Source: Didymodactylos carnosus
Taxonomy: Eukaryota > Rotifera > Eurotatoria > Philodinida > Philodinidae
DNA length: 64,000 nt
Reading direction: 5' to 3'
NCBI GenBank assembly: GCA_905250885.1
Contig: CAJNOQ010000152.1
Location: 1-64,000 of the forward strand
Shown here: in pieces, positions 46,310 through 56,778 of the stretch
How positions within the stretch are numbered: the stretch's first letter is position 1
Layout: every line of letters starts with the position of its first letter
Notes under the pieces: generated by a model
Seen by the model: the letters and a program-made list of their open reading frames with translations, nothing else
What the model was told of the DNA's origin: nothing
Databases searched by the model: none
Program-made: the position numbers and the translations under genes

Positions 46310-49196
46310 AGCGAGCCACTTTCGTAATCTGTACTATTCTACTTCAGTATTAACCTATTAGATATCGATCAGACGTAGTTTCTGTGCCACCCTTTCACTC
46401 TTTTGTAAGAAAATATTTAATCTTTATTTTTAAGTTTTTAACAATATTTAAGAGTAATTGAGCAGAGATTCTTGTATCAGAATAATATTCTATCGACATA
46501 TGACTGACATTCATTTTGGTCATAGATATCTGAGATGTCAAAAATATATTCGTTTTCAATTGAATTAGACATCTTGATTGGATATTTAATCGCTTCTGTA
46601 GATTTTTTTATCATCTGTATAAAATTTCCACTGGTTTTTGTACAATATTTTTACTCTGATTACTGATCCCTTCTATCTCTCGTTGCGTTTGTGTGTAATT
46701 TTTTTTCTTATTAGTTTGAAGTATGATCTTTAGCTGAGGTGATTAGCTCCATGGAAATAAATAATGGAACAGTCTGTCGTATTATATTTGGTGATTTTTT
46801 GAATTATCTTTAAAAAACCTCTACTAGTTTATTTATAAACATTTAAATGATTACTTTTATTCTATTGAGAAATTTAATTAGAACTACTATAAAGTTAAAA
46901 AAAATGATCGAAAACTTGTTAATGGGAGACTATATACATCTTTGCAGTGCTGTTTAGAATAAGTTAGCGAATATATCCTGATCTCTATAGCGTCTATGCA
47001 ATCTATCTTCTATAAAGACATCTGAACATTATAGAAGGTCGAAATTTTGTTCTGAAAGACTAAATTCGAAATAACAGAAAAGGTCGAAGTTTTTTTACAT
47101 ATTGACTAAACATTTTGAGAAGTTAGAGAACTAGCTGACATTTGAAGAAACTCACAAAAACAGAAATTAGATAGATATTTAGCAATGGATGTATAGCACG
47201 TTTTCCTTTCGAAGTTCAAGTATCGTAATTTTGTCAGTTTTTTTCTCTTATACTCTGTTTTTTGTCATGGTTCACCCCGTGAGGGATAAAACTAGACATA
47301 TGTAACCAAGTCAAGTGTCTATTTATAGAAAACTGATTTTTGTATTTTTTTCATTAGTTGATAGAATTTCATCTGCTTGTATTATGGAAGAATAAAGAAT
47401 AGGTTAACCTTCTTTCCCATCACTTTAACAACCTCTCGCTCCGACAAAAAAGTACGAACACCCAGGAGCTTAAGTAGAATAGTTTAATATTTAAAGTAGT
47501 TAAGAATTAATTAGCACGGTCAGACGGTAGTACAGTTTGTACTATTGACAATCATTCGTTATAAATTTAATGTGAGTGATTAACACTCTTTATACCGTCT
47601 GAATGATAACTTTAATTATGATTGCCTCTTGAAAAAAAAATTATTTACGAGTTACATTTATTTTTCTCTTTTCTCAATTTTTGTATTGGTTTGCTGTTAG
47701 GAGACCCACGTTTCTTGTCAACGCTTGAATGCGCAAGCGCTTGAATAAAATGTTTTATATTAGTTTTGTGAATAAACTCTGATTCTGTTTGTTTTTGGAA
47801 TTTATATTTGAAGCTTTAATCATGTATAATTTTAAATTTATATTTTAGATTAGATAATTATATCAATGGTACGGTTTCGATGGAAGAAGAGTTTATAGTT
47901 AAAAAATTATATTCGTTTTTAAAATGAAACTGAATAGATTATTATTACTATTGCGATTGTTGTTTAATGAAAAAAAAATTAGAATCGTGACGCCTATGAC
48001 AATGATAATCAAAAGTAACTTCAGTCCATCGAAGAAATATTGGAGAAAAAACTGTTCAAGCTCATAGATATAGTTACTATTGTAATACTTTCGAGTTGAA
48101 ATATGATTTCTCGAGAATGTAACAGTAGTAGCAAAAAATGATGCTTTATACACATAGATAATCCATCAATAGCCAGTTTCTTTCTTGATTAATACGTAAA
48201 TATATTAAATTATTCAACGAATAGTTTTAATATCCGAAATTGCTTTTGCTTTATTTACTATTGCCTCAGTCGCCAAGTTGTTATCGAGTCTTGATGACTG
48301 TAGTGATAGTAAAAAGATCTTAGCACTATATTGAGAAGAAGAAAATAAAATGTACAAAAGTATTTTCAAAGAAAGATGCAAAAATATACAATATTGAACG
48401 GTATAGATAATAACTTTCTTGTTTTTTAAGATAATAAAGTAAATTATAAATGGTTTGATTTTTTGTGTCGTTTAGAACGATGAAACGAGTTATTTCTAAG
48501 AAATAGACAAATTGAAAACATTTATAATTAATTGACATTACTTAAAACTTTATCCGAGTAAGAATGATGTTTTGCTTGTTTTTTAATCGTATCGAAAAGA
48601 AAAACTATGTGTAAAAGTGTTTTGAGATATATATCTGTGTAGAAGCTAGCCAATCAAATTAGGAACCGAAACAAACTGCTGTTTTTTTGACAATAGAACA
48701 AGAATTAAAGGATTTTACACTGTAGCTGGAGTAAAAAAACAAAGCGTAAATTAGTTCGTCTAGTCATTATCTTTGTTTGATTTCCCAGTCGTTGTCAAGG
48801 TGAGAATGCACAAACTGAATATTTTTATGATACTTTTTTCTAAGAAATATTTGAAGTCTGAACGTCTGAATGACTTGAGATATGTAGCAGTACTAAATTT
48901 CTAAAATATAAGAGAATTAAGTGATCAGAAATTTGAATCACAATTGTGGCAAATCACCTTTTATTAAACAAACTATTACACTCAATAATTGATAATTTAG
49001 TGATCGTAAATCTAAAGATACCAATTAGATCATAGTCTTTTTGATTTGGCATTTTTTCATTATCTTCAAACTTTTTATTGATATTTTCTTTCGTATTAAA
49101 TTCGGTGAAGTTTATTAGAGCTATAAGGATCTTCGTCATGTATTCTGTGTGTAAAACTTTGTGATCATACTGTGAACAATGTCCTCTGACAAAGGC
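46310..49196. other. AT-rich spacer, nothing recognised
   Basis: No gene, no delimited repeat and no sizeable ORF with motifs on either strand. Confidence 0.5.
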
Positions 49197-52100
49197 AGCA
49201 TCTGAAAAAGTGCATTATTAGATATAACTCTCTCTAGTAGGTGAATTCGTCATCAGACAATGAATCAATAGAGACAACTTGCGAATAGAACTAGTTATAG
49301 TGACGAGTTTTTGTTTTCGACCAATGAGATCGGTGTCAGTTTCAACTATGAAACATCATGCTATGTTGTTGACGAATATATCTTCTTAAAAATATTTTCT
49401 TAATTGAACAACAATTTCACAAAATTTTTGTTTACAAAACAAGGGAAAATTAATCTGAACAGATAAGCGATCCACTTTTGAAATTTTTTCTCATCTGTTT
49501 TTCTCTCATCAATCTTCTATATTTTATTTTATTTTTATCTTCTATTTTTATTTGTTTTTCTCTTCACATGTCGATAAGACAGTGTTTTTATTAAAGAAAG
49601 TTTAAGTGTTGAAAAAGATCAGCAGATATTGCGTTAAACAATTAATTCACTAATTGTTTAAATAACGTACAGTATTTGATTTCTGGTAATAAACAAATTG
49701 ATATTTAGCATCATCATAGTTTTGCTGAGTTCATCTTTAACTGGAAATATCTATCAGAAAAATTATTATTTTAGCCTAAACGATTTTTGAATCGAATAGA
49801 AGTATTTTTCTATATACACATGCGTTCAAAATTATCCATTTACACAATGTAGTTTCGGAGTAAATAAATCATATCTTTTTTAAGGAAGCAATATTTTGAT
49901 ATGGGATTTTCACCAAACTATTTCTCAGTATGTCTAGTATGTATGTAAAATAGAAATCAGTTTGAAATTTCAAGTGGTTTTAGTTTTGCGAAACAAAACT
50001 CAAAATTTGAGCTTTTTTAGTGGACGAAAATTTTTCATACACAAGAGAATATTTACTTTTTCTCGCTAAATAAAATTTTTGAAAGAATGCCGAGGATAGC
50101 GTTCGATAGTTCGCTTTCTTAACTACATTCTAGAAATAAAGCATGTAATTCTGTCCACGAAAAGTCGACATTAACCGCCGAGTGTCCAGTTTTATGAAAA
50201 ATGAAAATTTCTTTTAGAAATAAAATGGCAACTTTTTGCATGTTTTTCAGAATGTTCTTTGAATTAGTATATGCGCAAGATTTTATTAATTTTAAACTGA
50301 TTTCTATTTTATATACATACGAGACATAACTGAGAAATAGTTTGATGAAAAGCCCATATCAAAATAGTGCTTCCTTAAAAAGGATGTGATTATTGTTTAA
50401 CACATCATATTCATCAAAAATAAAAGAGTGCAGGTGATAAACATATACTCTCATTTAATTAATAATTTATTTAGTCTAAAATAAATGCATCAGTTAATGT
50501 TTTGCTTATATGCAATCAAAAAGTGATTATTGTATTCATAACATTTATCGGATCAAACTTTCTCTTTAATTATTTTGACAATTATTTTGTTTACCGATTA
50601 TTATAGAAAGATTATGAAAAATTTTATAAAATACTTTAGATGAACTGACCGAAAATCGAAAAGACTGACTAATAATAAGACAAAATTTTCTAAGATAAAA
50701 GTTTTTTTAAAAATATGTAAAATCTTTGACATACTGTATTATATAGAAAAAATGTTCGAATTGTGTTAACATGAAAAATAAAATGTAGGATAGAAATGAG
50801 TGTCATCGAAATTTTACGTCTGATTTCTAGAGAAATCAATTTTAGCTGTTAATATCTGTTTTTTTTAGAGAATTTTATATTTTAAAAATAAAATTTAAAC
50901 TAATGAATAAAATTGAATAGAGATGTAGACGAAACAAAAAGTGACTCGTTTATTTTAGATCATGACTCTCTGCTGTAGACAAGATAATAGATCGATAGAT
51001 AACAAATTAGTTGTTTAAAATAGTCGTATATACAACTTGTTAATCAAAATATTGAAATAAACGAGAAAAAATTCATATTGATTATTACTGATTATATCTT
51101 TATACGTTAACCATTCGTAAAAAATAGCTGTCATTATAGTAAGAATCTCTAGAGCATAGATATGTAGTTAATCGCAATTGTTCTTTAGTATCGAGGAGTA
51201 TTTCCGAGCAGAGTTAAGTGTATATTATTAATTTTTTTCTATGGATATTTCATTTATATTTTGAAATGTAGTTGCTATCTCGTAAGTTGTGAATAGATAC
51301 TTTTCTCGCAAAATCAGAGATACCAACTAGATATATATTTTCGAACTGCCCTCGCCAACTAACACTACACAAAATACAATTATTTGATGGTTTTTTTGAA
51401 GGATTTTTTAAGTTGATTCTGTGAGTTAAGTATGACTAGGATAGTTGACACGTCATACATTAGTATCTCGTGCACATAGAATGTGTTAAAGGGATAAAAT
51501 AGTATCTCTTTTCACGAACTGACATGATTTTAGACTTTTCTATCCGAAAAAGAAAATGTTTTCAATGCGATAGAGAAAAATGTTTTATAAAATAGAGTCA
51601 TAGATTGACTTTATACAGAATCATCTATACCATCTATTGATTGTAATAACATTAATTAACTATCATCAAAAGATAGCAGATTAATTAGAATTATAGTAAA
51701 TTGTGGCTTTAATTCTCAGAGACTTTGTCTATTAAAACAATATTTGTCTGGTAAAAGCGTGAAAAAGATATCTAGAAGAAAGTTACTATGTCTTTTCAAA
51801 GTTGCACTCATGTTTTCATATCAGAAAAGAAATATAAGGAAGAAGTATCTATCCATTCGACTGATCTTTTTCAACACTTAAACTTTCTTTAATAAAAACA
51901 CTGTCTTATCGACATGTGAAGAGAAAAACAAATAAAAATAGAAGATAAAAATAAAATAAAATATAGAAGATTGATGAGAGAAAAACAGATGAGAAAAAAT
52001 TTCAAAAGTGGATCGCTTATCTGTTCAGATTAATTTTCCCTTGTTTTGTAAACAAAAATTTTGTGAAATTGTTGTTCAATTAAGAAAATATTTTTAAGAA

Positions 52101-52286
52101 GATATATTCGTCAACAACATAGCATGATGTTTCATAGTTGAAACTGACACCGATCTCATTGGTCGAAAACAAAAACTCGTCACTATAACTAGTTCTATTC
52201 GCAAGTTGTCTCTATTGATTCATTATCTGATGACGAATTCACCTACTAGAGAGAGTTATATCTAATAATGCACTTTTTCAGACGCT
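49197..52286. mobile_element. 3.1-kb element with 424-bp near-identical inverted arms
   Basis: 49197-49620 and 51862-52286 are inverted copies with very few differences (one seen near 49261: GACAATGAATC against GATAATGAATC). The near identity of the arms suggests recent insertion or gene conversion. The 2.2-kb interior is very AT-rich and has no ORF above about 60 codons, so no transposase. It contains a second inverted-repeat element (49870-50390). Long arms with a non-coding core fit a non-autonomous Mutator-like or fold-back element; the superfamily is undecided because no target duplication was established. Confidence 0.85.
49870..50390. repeat. MITE nested inside the 3.1-kb element
   Basis: CATATCTTTTTTAAGGAAGCA onward (49870-49968) is repeated inverted at about 50293-50390 (TGCTTCCTTAAAAAGGATGTG). 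Arms are about 100 bp and more diverged than the outer arms, which is odd if it inserted into a young host; it may instead be an older part of the mother element. Confidence 0.75.
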
Positions 52287-52292
52287 TGCCAG

Positions 52293-52334
52293 TCCTATTG
52301 TACATAGCTTTGTTAGAAACTATGTACAATAGGA
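52293..52334. repeat. Perfect 15-bp hairpin beside the 3.1-kb element
   Basis: TCCTATTGTACATAG (52293-52307) and CTATGTACAATAGGA (52320-52334) flank a 12-base loop, six bases outside the right arm of the 3.1-kb element. Confidence 0.8.
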
Positions 52335-53708
52335 AAACTTTAATCTCGTTTCATTGAAGTTATTTTACATGCTTTAATGTTGATTTTACATGCATTAATA
52401 TGTATATACAATTATTGAATTTATCTTATTTCCATGTAAAGTCGCAAAATGTCAACATGAATATTAAAACATGTAGGGTTCAATTTTTTTGTAAATAAAT
52501 AATTTCACAATTTCAGTTTCAGCGCTCAAAATTCAAGAAATTGTTATTGTTATTATGGAATCAACGTATCAAAGTTCTGGATATCGTTGTTAGATTTTTC
52601 CGATATCGCTTCTTCCGATCATTCTAGATGGTAGAATTTTATCAGCCGTGTTTTGTAGCATAGTCTATGACATGTTTGTCCTATTTTTCAAAATATATCA
52701 TATTTACTCGAGGGTGTTTTGTTGTATTAAAACTAGTTGTCTATTATGATCAAATTTTGAGAATTATTATAATATTATTTGTTTTGCAGTAGATGCTTCA
52801 CTTCAAGATTCTGAATTTGTTTCATCATATTATTCGCTCATTCTAATGGAATTCTTTCCGTCTGATTCGCGTTTATAAGATGCCTTTGTTTATTACGTTT
52901 ATTTCAAATGTAATTAATATATCAGTAATCGTGTGAATTACAATCTAAAATATTGTTAAGAGATTGAATCTTCAATTTGAGTTTTCATTATCTTCTTAAT
53001 TTGTATACGACGAGAATATGAATCCAACTAGTTTGCTAACCATTGTTTTGAAATATCTTTAGGTACAACTGCACAATTAAAAGAAAAGAAGACAAAAAGA
53101 TAATCACACATATTAAGATCAAGATTAATATCTATTTAGTAATAGAATACCATAACGACAACAACATCTTATCATTAACGAATTTAATTAATTTCAAACA
53201 ACAGATAGATTACCATAACATCCAAATCAGCTTCTCGCTCGTATTCACCGATTATAAATTCTTACATTAGGTTTTGATTCATTTTCAAAAATCAAGTTTT
53301 TTATCGAACAATTTTTATCTTTATGTTTCATGTTAGTTATTACGTTTATCTTTAAAACTACTGATTCATATTTAAGTGGATTAAGAGTTGTTATCGAATG
53401 ATCTGTCATGGTCGTTTAATAGAATTAATTTTCGTCGTTTATTACGTGGTATTCGACACACGCATCCATTTTCTTCACAATTTAATATTTAAGAACTATT
53501 TACGATCGATTAATTTTATTCATTTGGTTTTATTGCTTATTCCAGTTTATGCCTGTATGGTTCGTGGTACAATTCGTTCTGGCGATCATCGCATCTTCGA
53601 GCTTTGGAACTGCATTGAATGAATATAACGACAATATATAACTATTCTAGATAATTATATTAAATTACATTTAACGTATTCAAAACCAATAGGGTGCAAG
53701 ACGCAGTT
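52335..53708. other. AT-rich spacer
   Basis: A 74-codon ORF at 53398-53622 (+) has a hydrophobic middle but no known motif and no clear splice context; not called as a gene. Confidence 0.4.
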
Positions 53709-54016
53709 TAGAGATGTGGAGGGCAACTGATTTTTCTGCCCTGAGCAATGCACTATAAAAATTCTCATGATCTGGACCTGTCCTGCTCTATGGCTTCGGT
53801 GCCTTTGCCCTGTGTTGTCCTATCAAATTTCTTGAATCGCGTTTAGTTTTTAGTATGGCATGTAGTTTATTCAATTCTACCAGAAACACATGTATAAAAA
53901 TGTTGTGCTTTATTAATCGTTTAGAAAAAGGCATATGGTCTGTCCTGCCCTACGAACTTTGAGGCCTAGTCCTACTGTGACCTTCAGGGCAAGGCCGATC
54001 TGCACATCTCTGTCTA
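53709..54016. repeat. CCCTGCC-word element with AGAGATGTG ends
   Basis: Left end TAGAGATGTGGA, right end TGCACATCTCTGTCTA, so CACATCTCT/AGAGATGTG are terminal inverted repeats. The core contains many GCCCTG/CCTGTCC words and complements. The right end nearly equals that of the GCC-repeat element at 40581-40961, though the cores are unlike. Confidence 0.7.
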
Positions 54017-56101
54017 CTTTGTGAATGTCTAAAAATATGTGAATCGTGCATTACCATCAAAAGTATACAAAAACTCGTGTAAAAGTCATGCCCAAGGTGA
54101 TCTTAATGGACATCTCAAAATTAGATATTCTCTTTTGGCGTTTCGAAAATCATTGATACGGGGATCTTACCTTTTTGTCTTCATTTCATTCATAGACAAA
54201 ATGTTTATCTTGTGATACGAATGATCATAGCTCTATTTTTTTGTTGTTGGATCTACCTTTCCTATCTTTTATGCTGTTAACCTACAATGTCACACCTTGA
54301 TTTTCGCAGTCTCGCTTTATTAACTAGTTTACCTGTCCGCCTTTTATTTCAACTTTTTGTCCTTCATGCTTCACGGTGAGGCTCAACTAGAAATTTGATT
54401 CATATCAGCCAGAAGAACACATTTAAAATAAGTCAAAATTCATTTAGAAAAATGGGTGAGCAGTCAAATCCCAAAATGGCTGCAAAAACATCGCATAAAT
54501 AATCAAAATCCTCGCAGCTACTAAACGGAACATTGTACAAACTTGGAAGACGTTTCATTTTGTAGAAAAGTGTTTTCTCTATCTTTCTGTGTAGTCAAAA
54601 GTATTTCCAAGTCTCTTTGGACCTCTAGAATACCTGGGGAACTACACTATTACCGCTCACTTCCGGGGCAAATTTCTGATTTAGTTCCTAAAACAGTGAG
54701 CATCCGTTTTATAAAAGTTGCAAAAGCATTGTTTCGACAAGTCATTCAGCCGAATTTTTTCAGCAAATTTTTTATGAGAAAATGTAAAAATCTCCATTGC
54801 CGCAAAAAGGACAAAAACAACAAAACCTCGAAAACTGGACTAATTGCGGACAGCGGACACTTTTGCGAAAAAAACTACAGAAAGCGGAATTTGGACTCGG
54901 ACCATCTGGCAACTCTGATGAGCACACACACACTACATATACTGTTTAATTTATATTATCTTTAACATTTTTTAACATTTTTCTACTGCACAGAGTGCCA
55001 AAAAAGGTGTCCCTCTGCCTCTATATGACTTTATTCGATAAAATACAAGAAAATAAACATAAATATAGATTTCGATTTTAGCCGACACACTGTTTTTGGA
55101 ATGTATATTTTTGATCCGAATGAATGAGTTTCAACAGTTCTGGTTTTGATAAAAAATAATTATAAATTTGAGTGCATGATAACGATAAGTTTAAACAAAT
55201 TTTCAATTTAGTTGCAATGAGTTCTGTCGACATACAATTTCGTTTATCAGGCAAAAACCACCAAAAGCAGAAAATTCTCAAAATCTGGACAGGGACACCA
55301 GACAAATTCCGAAAAAATCTCAGAAAACCGGAAGGTGGCGGCTATGGTCATACTACATGTGTAACAATGTCATGCTGAGAGTGTGACCATGTTACGTTTT
55401 ACCGTAACATTTCGGGATAGTGTTGATGGAGATTTGGTAACTTCATTTTGCAGATAGAATTTTCTTGCCGCCAGTGAAATTTTCGTGTGATTATCCTTGT
55501 GTTTAGTCGTTGTTCATTATCGATAGGTGTTAGATGTTGTGTTCAGAGTTGCCAGATGGTCCGCATTTTGCGAACAAATTCCGCTTTCTGTAGTTTTTTT
55601 CCCAAAAGTGTCCGCTGTCCGCAATTTGTCCGCTTTTCGAGGATTTCTTAAGTGGAACCACTAGAAAGCGCTAGAAAAATTATTCTGCTGTGATTTGTCT
55701 AGAATTTTCCATGCAGCGTAAAGTGGCTCCCTCTACTGGTTTTAACTTTTATGAGTGAACCCGGGGAAACTAACAAAATCTGATTTTGTACGATCCCTCT
55801 TCTGCGTAGCTGGAGCAGTAATTCTCTTTTTTATTCTTTCTTTTGATTGGCTTAGCGGTACATACCTCATCCTTATTTTCCACATTTTGCGGACACTAAT
55901 ATAACTGACAGTTGACAAACAGACAAGATAGACGTTTTTGTAGACTCTTTCCTTACAGCCAAAGGAACGTTTTTCTTATAAAATTCAGTGCACTGTTTCA
56001 CAAATGATAAATTTTGATGGTAAGCTCGAGAAAAAAGTTGAATTGTTTAAAGTATAAAGGTTCTGAGACTTTCTGGTTAATAATTTTCTTGATTTACTCA
56101 T
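54017..56101. other. Repeat debris with GTTGCCAGATGG ends
   Basis: About 54826-54918 and 55543-55650 are inverted copies ending ATCTGGCAACTCTG and CAGAGTTGCCAGAT, with TTGCGGACAGCGGACACTTTT inside. They look like two single-ended element copies in opposite orientation. The 140-codon ORF at 54543-54965 (+) runs through the left copy and has no recognisable domain. 55230-55340 carries similar GGACA words. No host gene seen. Confidence 0.5.
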
Positions 56102-56252
56102 GGGCGTATCTAGCATCTCACAACAGGGGGGATGTCCTGCCAAACATGTTTTTCGTTCTTCCAAAACAGATGGTTTTTTGAGGGGCGAAAGACACAAAAC
56201 AGAAACTTTTCTGAAAGCAGGGGGGTGGTAGCCACCCAGTAAGATACGCCCC
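56102..56252. repeat. 150-bp MITE with GGGCGTATCT ends
   Basis: Starts GGGCGTATCTAGCATC and ends AAGATACGCCCC. Short terminal inverted repeats, a G-rich run inside each half (AGGGGGGATG, AGGGGGGTGG). Non-coding. Confidence 0.75.
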
Positions 56253-56778
56253 TTGATTTACTTGAAAAATTAAACAAGATGAGTCATTCAAAGGGATTGG
56301 TTTAGTACTCATTAATATATATTCAACGAAGAACAAAGAGAAACAAAGAGCGTTTTGAACTCGAATAAAACTTTAAAAAAAGGTCTGAGATATTTGGAGC
56401 TTCATCATGTGGAAGAGACAGACATTTTTATATTTTATACTTCGCATTATAGCTATAATTGATGCATTCTAAAACTTTTACTCGAGTCAAAGGTTCTTTT
56501 TTTAATGCAAAAATGAACAAAAGCAACGTGATAAATTTTGCTACAGAAAACACGTTAGTGTGAATCTTCCATGATTTATCATCACCATTATATAGTGTTG
56601 TAGTCTGGTTTATCGTTTTTAATACTAAGTGCAAACAGCAGATTTGAAGGATACTATACGCATGCCAGTTTGACAAACAATAGCACGTTAAACCTTCTGG
56701 GCAACTTTTTCTTATATAATATTTTCAGAATTTCTACACTTTGAAATTCGTGTTAGAAAGAAACACCAGGCTCCTGTC

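Noticed and set aside
54543-54965. 140-codon ORF as a gene
   Set aside because: It runs through a repeat copy that recurs inverted at 55543-55650 and has no recognisable domain.
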